Assembly (NCBI RefSeq): GCF_016135805.1
Contig: NZ_JADWOX010000016.1
Coordinates: 62,001-126,000, forward strand
DNA length: 64,000 nt
DNA from: Caulobacter hibisci
Lineage (GTDB): Bacteria > Pseudomonadota > Alphaproteobacteria > Caulobacterales > Caulobacteraceae
Reading direction: 5' to 3'
Numbering within the stretch: the first letter of the stretch is position 1; the number at the start of each line of letters is the position of its first letter. This document shows positions 27,399 through 35,332 of this stretch, one piece after another. The translations under genes and the position numbers were made by a program. The notes under the pieces were generated by a model that was not told the origin of the DNA, did not search any database, and saw nothing but the letters and a program-made list of their open reading frames with translations.

Positions 27399-27511
27399 CC
27401 CTCCCCCTGAAGGGGGAGGTGGCCCGGAGGGCCGGAGGGGGAAGCGGGTGCTGACGCGCCGCTGGAACTTCCCCCTCAGTCGCTTCGCGACAGCTCCCCC
27501 TTCAGGGGGAG
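27399..27511. repeat. Second palindromic repeat element, CTCCCCCTGAAGGGGGAG type
   Basis: The left arm holds CCTCCCCCTGAAGGGGGAGG and GGCCCGGAGGGCC. The right arm (27467-27511) holds CAGTCGCTTCGCGAC and CTCCCCCTTCAGGGGGAG. A close relative is at 48518-48650, and part of the right-arm sequence recurs at 30979-31025. Confidence 0.9.
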
Positions 27512-27527
27512 CATCTTGGCGCCGACC

Positions 27528-28184
27528 TCAGCGGGGCTCGACCGTCGCCACCAGCCAGCCGCCGCCCCAGGGCGTGTTGACCACCGCCTCGTCGAGCACC
27601 TCGCCCATCCCCTTCAGCTGACGCCACAGGCGCAGGGGCTTGAGCGACAGCCACATGGTCAGGCCCACCGCCCCGCCGGGGGCCAGCATCGGTCGGTAGT
27701 GGTCGATCAGCGGCTCGACCTGCCCCAGGTGCTCGATGCACTCGGAGAACACCACCACGTCGAAGGTCTCGTCGGTGGCGAAGGTGCGGCCGTCACCCAG
27801 CAGCAGCGCGACCTGGCCCGTGTCGATCTCGCCGGCCAGGCGCTCGCTCCCCTTCACCACGGCGGGCTGCGAGAAGTCGACGCCGACATAGCGGGCCGGG
27901 CCATAGGCGCGCAGGGCCTCGAAGAACACCCCCTCGCCGGCCCCGATCTCGAGCACGCGCGGGTGTGGCCAGCGATCGGCGATCATGGCGGCCAGCAGGC
28001 GGTGATGGTGGCGCTGGTCGGAGCGGTGCAGCCGGTCGTAGACGCCGTCGCGATATTCCTGGTCCCAGCGCTCGACCGGGGCGGCGCGGAAGGCCTCGCC
28101 CTTGCGCTTTTCCATCAGGTCGCCCAGCCAGGGACGATCCAGCGACGCCAGTTCGATGAAGCGCCGCCAGCGCATGTAGACCAT
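27528..28184 (-). CDS. SAM-dependent methyltransferase
   Basis: A 218-aa class I methyltransferase. The SAM-binding motif I is VLEIGAGEGVFFEALRAYG (about 76-94), with the acidic motif II in YVGVDFSQP and motif post-II in LLLGDGRTF. The motif VVVFSECIEHLG is typical of type 11/12 methyltransferases. An ATG three codons in is an alternative start. The substrate cannot be told. The gene ends beside a repeat element. Confidence 0.85.
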   Translation of the reverse strand: MVYMRWRRFIELASLDRPWLGDLMEKRKGEAFRAAPVERWDQEYRDGVYDRLHRSDQRHHHRLLAAMIADRWPHPRVLEIGAGEGVFFEALRAYGPARYVGVDFSQPAVVKGSERLAGEIDTGQVALLLGDGRTFATDETFDVVVFSECIEHLGQVEPLIDHYRPMLAPGGAVGLTMWLSLKPLRLWRQLKGMGEVLDEAVVNTPWGGGWLVATVEPR

Positions 28185-28259
28185 CGCGTGTTTCCCCCGG
28201 AAGTTTACCCGACCAGGGTTAGACGTCGCCGCGCGCGTAGAGCCGCAAGGCCCGGGCGG

Positions 28260-28745
28260 CTATTGCGGCAAGTCCCAGGAAAAGACCGTCCGCAGATCGC
28301 AGCCCGAAGGCGTCTCGCCCTCCTGGAACAGCCGCACGCGGTCGATGGCGGCGATCTGCGCCTTGGTCAGACGCTTGTCCGAGCTGAAGTGGGCCGCCCC
28401 GTAGCCGCCGTTCCAGAGGGCGACCACATGGCGGCCGTGGTCCCGGCGCTGGGCGAACCTGGCCGGCTCGGTCTTGCTCAGCCGCCTGACGATCGCCCCC
28501 GGAGGCCGGGCGCCCCAGCCGCTCCCGCTCACCTCGAGCACGCCGAACGGGCCCTCCCAGCGGAACGTGCCGGCATGAGCGCCGCCTTGCAGCGTGGTGA
28601 CCTTTTCGCCGGGCAGGAGGTCGATGATCGGGGAATAGCCGCAGAAGCGTCCCGGCCCCGCCAGTTCCCCCGCCTGGGCCTGCGCCGCCATGGCCTGCGC
28701 CGTCAGCAGCAACGCCACAGCGCTCGCCCCGATCAAGATCCTCAT
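28260..28745 (-). CDS. Secreted hypothetical protein
   Basis: A 161-aa protein with a clean signal peptide (ILIGASAVALLLTAQAMAAQ). The mature chain has two Cys (RFCGYSPIIDLLPGE and PSGCDLRTVF) that could form a disulfide. It has no family I recognise. The ATG at 28745 is preferred; an upstream in-frame ATG would add nine residues before the signal. It lies between the methyltransferase and the TPR-like protein on the same strand. Confidence 0.7.
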   Translation of the reverse strand: MRILIGASAVALLLTAQAMAAQAQAGELAGPGRFCGYSPIIDLLPGEKVTTLQGGAHAGTFRWEGPFGVLEVSGSGWGARPPGAIVRRLSKTEPARFAQRRDHGRHVVALWNGGYGAAHFSSDKRLTKAQIAAIDRVRLFQEGETPSGCDLRTVFSWDLPQ

Positions 28746-28801
28746 GACGCCCCCGTCGACAGTGGTTTGCACCCGTCGAGGCGATGGTAGGCGCGGAAAC
28801 C

Positions 28802-29974
28802 CTAGCCCGCCACCTTGGCCTCGATCTCGGCCAGCCTTGCCCGCGTGGCGGCCAGGTCCAGCCCGAACCGGGCGGGATCGGCGGCGGCGAGGCGGGCGGT
28901 GACGTCGTAGCTTTCGCGGTAGAGGTCGAGCGCCCGCATGCGGTGGCCGCGGTCCTCGCGCAGGTCGGCCAGGCGCTCCAGGGCCACCGACAGGGCGCGC
29001 TGGGCGCCGGGATCGGCGGCTTCGCGGCCGCCGGGCGAACGCCTCAGGGCCAGGGCTTCCTCGAAGGCCGACAGGGCCTCGTTCAGCCGGCCTTCGGCCT
29101 CGGCCACGTCGCCGACGCCGGCCAGGGCCCCGGCCAGCAGTTCGTCCGCCGACGGATCGCCGGGCGCGGCCTTGCGAACCGAGCGGGCGAAGGAGACGGC
29201 CTCCTCATAGGCCTCGGCGGCGTCGTCGTGGCGACCCTGGCCGGCGGCGAAGTCGCCCAGGTCGCGCTGGGCGATGGCGCGCTCGCGGTCGGTGCTGGCC
29301 GCGCGGACCATGCGGGCCAGGACGCGGGCGGCCGGGTTCCAGGATTCGGCGGCGGTCAGGGCCAGCAGCTCGACACGCAGGGCCGCGAAGTCCGGCTCGG
29401 CGGCAGAGACCGGCTCTGGGACCGGCTCTGGGACCGGCTCCGGGACCAGTTCAGGGGTCGGCTCCGGGATGGGCTCGGGCTCGGCCAGCGCGACGGGCTC
29501 GGGCTCCACCGGCTCGGGCTGGACGGCCACGGGCGTCGGAACAGGTTCGGCAGGTGTTTCGACCACGGGTTCGGCGAGCATGTCGAGCACGGCGATCGGC
29601 GTCACGGCAGGCGCTTCAGTCGGCGTCGGTTCAGGCGCCGCTTCAACCGGCGCGGCCTCGACGGCCATCACGGGAAAGGCGACCGCCCCGCCCAGGTCCA
29701 GCAGCGCCGGACCGGCGGGGGAGCGCTCGCCCCCACGAGCGCTCCCCTTGGTCCGCTTCCCGGCGCGGCTCGCGCCCGGTCGCGGAATTAGGGCGGCGAC
29801 GAGAAGGATCCCCCCTATCGTCATCGCCGCCCAACCGGCGGATGGCCGGTGCGGCTCGAAGGGTCCGAGATTCCAGTCCGCGGCCCACGTCCCCAGCGCG
29901 CCCAGACCCGAAATCACATATCCCGACGTCGTCAGGATCAGCCCCAAGATGATCCCTACGATGCGAGCCAGCAT
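28802..29974 (-). CDS. Membrane-anchored protein with Pro-Glu linker and TPR-like domain
   Basis: A 390-aa protein with two N-terminal membrane segments (IVGIILGLILTTSGYVIS and AAMTIGGILLVAALI). A long Pro/Glu/Val-rich linker covers about 105-195 and includes a tandem EPVPEPVPEPVPEP run. A C-terminal TPR-like helical domain covers about 200-390 (DLGDFAAGQGRHDDAAEAYE, LNEALSAFEEALALRRSPGG, RMRALDLYRESYDVTARLAA). The layout suggests a membrane-tethered, extended protein-interaction module. The partner is unknown. Confidence 0.78.
   Translation of the reverse strand: MLARIVGIILGLILTTSGYVISGLGALGTWAADWNLGPFEPHRPSAGWAAMTIGGILLVAALIPRPGASRAGKRTKGSARGGERSPAGPALLDLGGAVAFPVMAVEAAPVEAAPEPTPTEAPAVTPIAVLDMLAEPVVETPAEPVPTPVAVQPEPVEPEPVALAEPEPIPEPTPELVPEPVPEPVPEPVSAAEPDFAALRVELLALTAAESWNPAARVLARMVRAASTDRERAIAQRDLGDFAAGQGRHDDAAEAYEEAVSFARSVRKAAPGDPSADELLAGALAGVGDVAEAEGRLNEALSAFEEALALRRSPGGREAADPGAQRALSVALERLADLREDRGHRMRALDLYRESYDVTARLAAADPARFGLDLAATRARLAEIEAKVAG
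29410..29448. repeat. Short tandem repeat in the Pro-Glu linker
   Basis: Three near-identical 12-bp units (GGCTCTGGGACC type) encode successive VPEP units on the minus strand. Such a tract could change length by slippage in whole codons. Confidence 0.8.
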
Positions 29975-30113
29975 GTCGCCCCCTCCACGACGTCCGTCCG
30001 CCAGGGGCGGAAAGTCATAGGAGCCAGGGGGGCGCGTCGAGCATGCTCGCCTGTCAGGAGAGCGCGGAAAAGCTTGACGATGCGCCCGCAGGCGCCAATC
30101 ACGTCACCTGCCT

Positions 30114-30518
30114 CTAAATCAGCCACGTATACGGACGGGGATAGGCCTCGCCGCGCACGAGATAGGCGACGCCCGCGATGCAGCGGACGACGAACCACAG
30201 GCTGATGGCCGACAGGATCACCACCCCGGCGACCAGCATCGGGATGCCGATCAGCACCAGCGACAGCGGGATCCCGAACAGGATCAGCGCCAGCCCGACG
30301 ATGAACCAGGCGATCGACAGCCAGAAGCTGCGGATGGCGAAGGTGTAGTGGCTGGCGTTGATCGGGCCGGCCGCGCCCCGATAGACATAGGCGACGATCA
30401 GGCCGACGAAGAAGGTCAGGCCGTTGGTGAAGCCCAGCAGATAGAGGCCGTAGACGACGCCGGGGAGGATCTTGTCCTCCGAATGGGGCTCGGCCCGGGG
30501 CTGTGCGAGATCGGTCAT
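30114..30518 (-). CDS. DUF4870-like small membrane protein (second of a pair)
   Basis: A 134-aa protein with about three or four hydrophobic segments. The motif SHYTFAIRSFWLSIAWFIVG matches the DUF4870-type family of small bacterial membrane proteins. It is a paralogue of the gene immediately upstream (SHYVFQIRTFWLSLLFSVIG), whose stop codon overlaps this start by one base (TGATG). The pair is therefore translationally coupled and could form a hetero-oligomer. Function is unknown. Confidence 0.75.
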   Translation of the reverse strand: MTDLAQPRAEPHSEDKILPGVVYGLYLLGFTNGLTFFVGLIVAYVYRGAAGPINASHYTFAIRSFWLSIAWFIVGLALILFGIPLSLVLIGIPMLVAGVVILSAISLWFVVRCIAGVAYLVRGEAYPRPYTWLI

Positions 30519-30889
30519 CACAGGATCCAGTTGCGCGGCGTCGGATAGGGCTGGCCCTTGAGCAGCCACGACAGGCCGACGACCGAGCGCACCGTCACCC
30601 AGATGCCGACCGCCACCAGGATCAGGGCGCCGATGCCGAAGATCAGGGTCAGGCCGCCGATCACGCTGAACAGCAGCGACAGCCAGAAGGTGCGGATCTG
30701 GAAGACGTAGTGGCTCTGCAGCCATTCCGGCGCGGCGGCCTTGGACACATAGGCCAGGATCAGCCCGACGATCGCCGACACCCCGCCGGTGATCCAGCCG
30801 CCGATGTAGCAGGCATAGACCACGATCGGCATGGTCTTGTCGTCTTGCAGGGCGGGCGGGACGGCGGGGTCCTGGACGGGATCGGTCAC
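30518..30889 (-). CDS. DUF4870-like small membrane protein (first of a pair)
   Basis: A 123-aa membrane protein paralogous to the downstream gene: IVVYACYIGGWITGGVSAIV, then GLILAYVSKAAAPEWLQSHY, then the conserved FQIRTFWLSLL. I prefer the GTG at 30889, because the longer in-frame version adds a basic, non-family N-terminus. The gene lies downstream of a repeat-filled spacer. Function unknown. Confidence 0.7.
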   Translation of the reverse strand: MTDPVQDPAVPPALQDDKTMPIVVYACYIGGWITGGVSAIVGLILAYVSKAAAPEWLQSHYVFQIRTFWLSLLFSVIGGLTLIFGIGALILVAVGIWVTVRSVVGLSWLLKGQPYPTPRNWIL

Positions 30890-30978
30890 GGAAGGCCTTC
30901 GGCTGAAAAGCGATATTTTCCGGATGCTCGCCAAAAACGGGCGGCGATGCAAATGAAGGTTCGGACAGGCTAAAGGAT

Positions 30979-31154
30979 GCTCCCCATGAAGGGGGAGCTG
31001 TCGCGGAGCGGCTGAGGGGGAAGCGAATGGGGAACCTCCCCCTGTGGGGGAGGCGATCGCGCCAGCGATCGGTGGGGGGCGAAACCGGCCGCCGCTCCGA
31101 AAGCTGAAAACGTCCCCCTCCGGCGCTACGCGCCACCTCCCCCACAGGGGGAGG
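30979..31154. repeat. Composite palindromic repeat region
   Basis: A fragment of the CTCCCC-TGAAGGGGGAG type (30979-31025) is followed by a CCTCCCCC-class element (31030-31081 and inverted arm 31110-31154). The composite fills most of the spacer between the DUF4870-like pair and the membrane protein at 31163. Confidence 0.88.
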
Positions 31155-31162
31155 ATCTAATT

Positions 31163-31717
31163 TTAAGGCAGCCACCGCTCGGGCAGGTCGTGGGGGTCGA
31201 GCGTCTCGCCCTTGGGCAGCCAGGGGACGGCGGCGAAGATCAGCAGCAGCAGGAAGGCCATGCGCGAGGCCAGGTCCACGGCCATGCCGCGCATCGAGGA
31301 CGACACCGCCAGCATCAGCAGGGCCAGGGTCCCGATGGCCAGGAGGCCGGTGACCAGGGTCACCGCGTCGGCCAGCTTGAAGCCGGCGGTCTCGAAGCGC
31401 GCGCGGGGGGAAAGATCGGCGCCGACGGCGGCGATGGCGCGGGCCAGCAGCGAGAAGCTTTCCAGCCGGTCGTCATAGAGGCCGGGGCCGCGCCAGCTCT
31501 GCGAGGCGATCGCCACCTTCAGGCGGCCAAAGCTCAGCACCAGGGCCCGCTGGCGCCCGCCGCCACGCGGCTTGGCCAGGCGATAGCGGGTCAGGGTCGC
31601 AAGGTCGTAGCGGCGCTCGCGGCCGCCGCGCCGTTCCACCAGCGTCCCGCCCTCCAGGCTCCAGGCCGTCTCGGGCTGGAACGGGGCGAGGCGCGCCTTG
31701 TGGAGCAGGGCGCTCAC
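31163..31717 (-). CDS. Membrane protein, unknown
   Basis: A 184-aa protein with a basic N-terminal soluble part (about 1-110; AWSLEGGTLVERRGGRERRY) and two C-terminal hydrophobic segments (VTLVTGLLAIGTLALLMLAV, MAFLLLLIFAAVPWL). It overlaps folB by 4 bp (ATGA) and so is the last gene of the folate-related operon at 32912-31163. No family is recognised. Confidence 0.7.
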   Translation of the reverse strand: MSALLHKARLAPFQPETAWSLEGGTLVERRGGRERRYDLATLTRYRLAKPRGGGRQRALVLSFGRLKVAIASQSWRGPGLYDDRLESFSLLARAIAAVGADLSPRARFETAGFKLADAVTLVTGLLAIGTLALLMLAVSSSMRGMAVDLASRMAFLLLLIFAAVPWLPKGETLDPHDLPERWLP

Positions 31718-32130
31718 CCCCGGACGGCGGTGATCTCGACGCCGGCCGCGGCGGCGTGCGGGGCCAGGGCTAGGGGCTTTTCCACCCGCACCCGGGCGCG
31801 GGTGACGCGATGGTCGTCGAAACAGGCCTGGGCCAGGCGCTCGGCGAAGGTCTCGACCAGGTCGATATGGCCGGCGGCGGCGATGTCCTGGGCGGCGTTG
31901 CGGATGGTCTCGTAGTTCACCGTGTCGCCCAGCTGCTCGCAGTGCACAGCGGCGACGTCGAGCTCGACATCGATGACCAGCGGCTGCACGCGGCCGTGCT
32001 CGTGGTCGTAGACGCCGATCTCGGCCTCGACCTTGAGGCCGCGCACGAAGACCTTGGTGACGATCACTTTGACCACAGGGGCGGCGACGGGAGCCGCGAA
32101 CGGCGTTTCGGAGCGGGGGGAGGCGGACAC
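31714..32130 (-). CDS. folB: Dihydroneopterin aldolase
   Basis: A 138-aa FolB-family enzyme that cleaves 7,8-dihydroneopterin to 6-hydroxymethyl-dihydropterin and glycolaldehyde in folate synthesis. Family features are VFVRGLKVEAEIGVYDHEHG (substrate Glu region), NYETIRNAAQDIA and HIDLVETFAERLAQACF, then VEKPLALA. The N-terminus carries about 20 extra alanine/proline-rich residues. It lies between an SDR with a pteridine-reductase signature and a membrane protein, with overlap to the latter. Confidence 0.92.
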   Translation of the reverse strand: MSASPRSETPFAAPVAAPVVKVIVTKVFVRGLKVEAEIGVYDHEHGRVQPLVIDVELDVAAVHCEQLGDTVNYETIRNAAQDIAAAGHIDLVETFAERLAQACFDDHRVTRARVRVEKPLALAPHAAAAGVEITAVRG

Positions 32131-32141
32131 GGCGGAGGCTT

Positions 32142-32912
32142 TCAGGAACCGAGGACGTCGGGCGTGCGCCAGGCCAGGTGCTGGCCGCCGTCGACCGCGA
32201 TCATCTGGCCCGTGACCGACGGCGCGTCAATGAGATAGCGCAGGGCGGCGGCCAGTTCGGCCGGATCGACGGCCGCGCCCAGGGGCGTGGCGGCGGCCTC
32301 GGCCTCGAACTCGCCGGGGGCCTGGTGGACCGACGCCAGCACCGGCCCGGGGCCGATGGCGTTGACGCGGACGGCCGGCGCCAGGGCCTGGGCCAGGGTC
32401 TGGGTCGCCCACCACAGGCCAGCCTTGGAGACGGTGTAGCTGAAGAACTGCGGGTTGGGCTTCAGCACCCGCTGGTCGACCAGGTTGACCACCAGCCCCC
32501 TCAGCCCGGCCGGCAGGGCGGCGGCGAAGGCCTGGGCCAGCAGCACCGGCGCGCGCAGGTTGGCGTCCAGGTGCTTGTTCCAGCTTTCGGCGGTCACCGC
32601 GCCGATGCGGTCGTCCTCGAAGGTCGAGGCCGAATTGACCAGCAGAGTGATCGGGCCCACGCCCTCGGTGGCCGCGCCGACCAGGGCGCCGATGCCGGGA
32701 TCGGAAAGCTCGCCCTGCACGGCGACGGCCCGGCGGCCCAGGACCGCGATCTCGGCGACCACCGCCTCGGCCTCGTCCCGCGCCGTGCGGTAGTGCACCG
32801 CCACGTCATACCCCGCCCGCGCCGCCTCCAGCGCCAGCACCCGCCCGATCCGACGACCCGCGCCGGTGACCAGCGCGCCGCCGCGCGGGGATGGGGTGTG
32901 GGAAGAAGACAT
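32142..32912 (-). CDS. SDR oxidoreductase, probable pteridine reductase (FolM/PTR1-like)
   Basis: A 256-aa short-chain dehydrogenase. The cofactor motif is TGAGRRIG (16-23), which fits TG-x3-R-x-G, the form found in PTR1 and FolM, rather than the usual TG-x3-G-x-G. The catalytic YTVSK is present, as is VNSAS (NNAG equivalent). PTR1/FolM enzymes reduce dihydropterins with NADPH. Direct linkage to folB, 11 bp downstream, supports a folate or pterin role. The ATG at 32912 is chosen; the in-frame extension to 32981 is not typical. Confidence 0.82.
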   Translation of the reverse strand: MSSSHTPSPRGGALVTGAGRRIGRVLALEAARAGYDVAVHYRTARDEAEAVVAEIAVLGRRAVAVQGELSDPGIGALVGAATEGVGPITLLVNSASTFEDDRIGAVTAESWNKHLDANLRAPVLLAQAFAAALPAGLRGLVVNLVDQRVLKPNPQFFSYTVSKAGLWWATQTLAQALAPAVRVNAIGPGPVLASVHQAPGEFEAEAAATPLGAAVDPAELAAALRYLIDAPSVTGQMIAVDGGQHLAWRTPDVLGS

Positions 32913-32981
32913 GAAGGGTCCTGATTGGCGAGGTCGCCGCCGTTCATAGCGGCTGAAGATATAGCGCGCGACCGGCGTCAA

Positions 32982-32999
32982 TTATTGTAGCTACAATAA
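32982..32999. promoter_or_regulatory. Perfect 18-bp palindrome TTATTGTAG-CTACAATAA
   Basis: A striking AT-rich perfect palindrome lies 53 bp before the orphan brnA start and 70 bp upstream of the SDR gene on the other strand. It is a strong candidate operator for BrnA, whose relatives autorepress their operon, or for regulation of the folate operon. Confidence 0.55.
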
Positions 33000-33002
33000 A
33001 CA

Positions 33003-33101
33003 TCAGCGAGCATTCTTCAGGCACGACGCATCGTTTCGATGAGAAAGTGCAATGACAGGGAACAACAACGATACGCGCCCCGTCTGGACGGATCCGGATG
33101 A
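33003..33101 (+). pseudogene. Remnant of a brnT toxin gene (C-terminal fragment)
   Basis: In a frame overlapping the start of brnA, codons from 33003 read ILQARRIVSMRKCNDREQQR before a TGA at 33099-33101. The RRIVSxRKxxxRE pattern is the C-terminal signature of BrnT ribonuclease toxins. In-frame TAA at 32997-32999 blocks anything longer, so the toxin body is gone. The overlap with brnA is the usual brnTA arrangement. Confidence 0.6.
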
Positions 33102-33333
33102 CGCGCCCGAATGGTCCGACGAGGTTCTCGACCGGGCCGAACTGAAGGACGGCGACCGTGTGCTGCGCCCCGCCACCGGGACGCTGACCAGGCGCGGCCG
33201 CCCCAAGCTGGAGACCCCGAAGAAGCAGGTGACCCTGCGCCTCGACCAGGACGTCATCGACAAGCTGCGCGAAGACGGCCCCGGCTGGCAGAGCCGCGCC
33301 AACGATCTTCTGCGCAAGGCGGTCGGCGTCTGA
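33052..33333 (+). CDS. brnA: BrnA-family antitoxin (orphan)
   Basis: A 93-aa protein. The C-terminal half is a ribbon-helix-helix DNA-binding unit (KKQVTLRLDQDVIDKLREDG, then GWQSRANDLLRKAV). The N-terminal half is acidic and would wrap the toxin (DDAPEWSDEVLDRAEL). This layout is typical of BrnA, which neutralises BrnT and represses the operon. The toxin gene upstream is reduced to a C-terminal remnant, so this is an orphan antitoxin that may persist as a DNA-binding protein or an anti-addiction factor. Confidence 0.82.
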   Translation: MTGNNNDTRPVWTDPDDAPEWSDEVLDRAELKDGDRVLRPATGTLTRRGRPKLETPKKQVTLRLDQDVIDKLREDGPGWQSRANDLLRKAVGV

Positions 33334-33411
33334 CACGTCCGCGCCCACGCCCCGACACACTTCCGTCCACAATCTGAAGCGGAGTCCCGGGATTCGGGGA
33401 CGCGAGGCTTC

Positions 33412-34014
33412 ATGTCGGGAGGAAGACGGGCGGGCGGAAGATGGCCGGGCGTGCTCGTCGCCTCGATCCTGTTCCATGCGGCGCTGCTGGCCGCCTTGGC
33501 CCACTACAAGGCCCCGCCGCCTCGGCGCGACGAGAAGCCGCCGCTGGAGGTCTCGCTGATCTCGCCTTCGCGATCGCAGCGCGACGCCAGGCCGGCCGAA
33601 AGGTCGCCCCAAACGCCCCGTCCCCATGTCGCCCCGCAGGTTCCCGCGACGCCGGCGACGGTCGCTCCACCCGCGCCGGTCGGACCCGCCGCGCCGGCCC
33701 CCTCCCCCGCAGGAACCGGCGAAGACGCCATCGCGGCCCGGGTTCGCCAGGCGCTGGGCGGGCGGCGCGGCTGCGAGCGGGCGGGACTGACGCGGGAGGC
33801 GCGCGAGCGCTGCCAGGCCCAGCAGTGGGCAGGCGTCGCCCCGGCCGATCCGCGCCTGAACCTCGACCCGACCGGCCGCTTCGCCAGGGCCCCCGAGCCG
33901 TTCCTGTCGCGCCGCCCCAAGGACGGCTGCCGCGCCCGGCTCACCGGCGACGCCGACGGCATGGGCAACGACAGCAACGCCCGCGCGGGCGTCACCTGCG
34001 TGGTCCCGTTCTGA
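33412..34014 (+). CDS. TonB-like single-span periplasmic protein, unknown
   Basis: A 200-aa protein with one N-terminal membrane segment (GVLVASILFHAALLAALAHY). A Pro/Ala-rich periplasmic stretch follows (about 40-110), as in TonB. The C-terminal 90 residues contain four Cys (GRRGCERAGL, ERCQAQQWAG, KDGCRARL, VTCVVPF) that may form two disulfides. No TonB C-terminal fold motif (YP) is seen, so I call it TonB-like in layout only. It stands alone. Confidence 0.7.
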   Translation: MSGGRRAGGRWPGVLVASILFHAALLAALAHYKAPPPRRDEKPPLEVSLISPSRSQRDARPAERSPQTPRPHVAPQVPATPATVAPPAPVGPAAPAPSPAGTGEDAIAARVRQALGGRRGCERAGLTREARERCQAQQWAGVAPADPRLNLDPTGRFARAPEPFLSRRPKDGCRARLTGDADGMGNDSNARAGVTCVVPF

Positions 34015-34035
34015 GCGAGAGGCCGGACGCGACGT

Positions 34036-35181
34036 CTACCGCTTCTCCACCGCCAGGGGCCGCACCTTCTCGACCAGGGCGACCAGGAACTTGCCGGGCT
34101 CCTCGTGCGGCGGCAGGTGGGCGGAGTGCTCGAACCAGACCAGTTCCTTCTTCGGCGCCTTCAGGCGGGCCAGCCAGGGCTCGACGACCGACGAGGGCGT
34201 GGTGATGTCGTGGCGGCCCAGGAACATGAAGACCGGGAATTTCGTCGCGGCGATCTTCGTGTGGTCCACCGTCGCCATGTCGGGCAGCAGGGCCGGCACC
34301 GACAGCTGGCCGCCCTGGTCGATGGCCAGGCGGTCGGCGTAGTCGTAGAGCGGCGAGAGCCTCGCGGCGCGGAAATAGAAGTCGGCGTTGTCGCGATAGG
34401 CGGCCAGGCCGCCATAGGCCATCACCCACTTGCGCACGACATTGACCTTGGCGAACGGGATGTCGCCGTCGCCGGGATAGGGGGCGAGGGCCTTCAGCTC
34501 GGCCAGGGCGGTCTCGTCCCGGCGCTCGGCGGCGATCCTCAGCAGGGCCTGGTACTGCGCCGCCTCGTTGGCGCGCAGGGAAAACAGCGGCCCGACCCCG
34601 ACATAGGCCGCCACCAGGTCGGGCCGGGCCATGGCCGCGTCCAGGGCGATCACATTGCCCCACGAATGGCCGAGCAGGATCACCTTGCGCGCGCCGACGC
34701 GGCCGCGCACCGCGTCGATCAGCGCCAGCAGGTCCTGGGTCATCCGGGCGCGCGACAGGTGCTCGCGATTGGCCGCCTCGCCGCCAGAGCGCAGGGTCTT
34801 GCCGGCGCCCGGCTGGTCCCACTGGACGACGGTGAACCAGTCCTCCCAGCCCGGCTGGTAGGGCCAGCTGCGGCCCATCTCGGTCGCGCCGGGGCCGCCG
34901 TGGACATAGATGATCACCGGATTGGCCCGGTCGGCGCCGCGGATGCTGATCCACTGCGGCAGGCCGTTCAGCGTCACCGGCTCGGCGACCTGGATCCCGT
35001 TCGGCGTGACGATCTTCTGGCGCTCGGCGATCATCGCCCGGGCCGTGGCGTAGGCGGCTTCGGTCGGCGGCGGGGCCTGGGGATCCGGCGTCGGCGGATC
35101 CGGCGCCTGGGCGAGCGCCGGACCGGCCAGCAGCGCGGCGGCGAGGGCGAACGCAAGCACGGGCAGGCGGAGGAACATCAT
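34036..35181 (-). CDS. Exported alpha/beta hydrolase, proline iminopeptidase-like (S33)
   Basis: A 381-aa protein with signal peptide (MMFLRLPVLAFALAAALLAG, then PALA-Q). The catalytic domain has the oxyanion motif HGGPG (94-98), nucleophile elbow GHSWGN with Ser173, acid in FLGRHD and His in EHSAHLPPHEEP. HGGPG followed by WDQPGAGKT is typical of the S33 proline-iminopeptidase group, so a periplasmic aminopeptidase or esterase is likely. It is convergent with the TonB-like gene. Confidence 0.88.
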   Translation of the reverse strand: MMFLRLPVLAFALAAALLAGPALAQAPDPPTPDPQAPPPTEAAYATARAMIAERQKIVTPNGIQVAEPVTLNGLPQWISIRGADRANPVIIYVHGGPGATEMGRSWPYQPGWEDWFTVVQWDQPGAGKTLRSGGEAANREHLSRARMTQDLLALIDAVRGRVGARKVILLGHSWGNVIALDAAMARPDLVAAYVGVGPLFSLRANEAAQYQALLRIAAERRDETALAELKALAPYPGDGDIPFAKVNVVRKWVMAYGGLAAYRDNADFYFRAARLSPLYDYADRLAIDQGGQLSVPALLPDMATVDHTKIAATKFPVFMFLGRHDITTPSSVVEPWLARLKAPKKELVWFEHSAHLPPHEEPGKFLVALVEKVRPLAVEKR

Positions 35182-35298
35182 GCAACTCTCCGAGCGAGGG
35201 GGACGAGCACCGACGACCGCCCAGGTTTAGCCCAGCCGCCCCCGCCCGCAACGCCCGTCGCCGAACGGCGCTCGAAAATGCGGCGACTGTTGATGGAT

Positions 35299-35326
35299 TT
35301 GACAGCAGCGCCGCCAAGCTTATGAT
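35299..35326 (+). promoter_or_regulatory. Near-consensus sigma-70 promoter
   Basis: TTGACA (35299-35304), a 16-bp spacer and TATGAT (35321-35326) give the best housekeeping promoter seen in this window. Transcription should begin near 35333. There is no long gene directly behind it; see the small transcription unit at 35333-35445. Confidence 0.65.
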
Positions 35327-35332
35327 GCCGCC

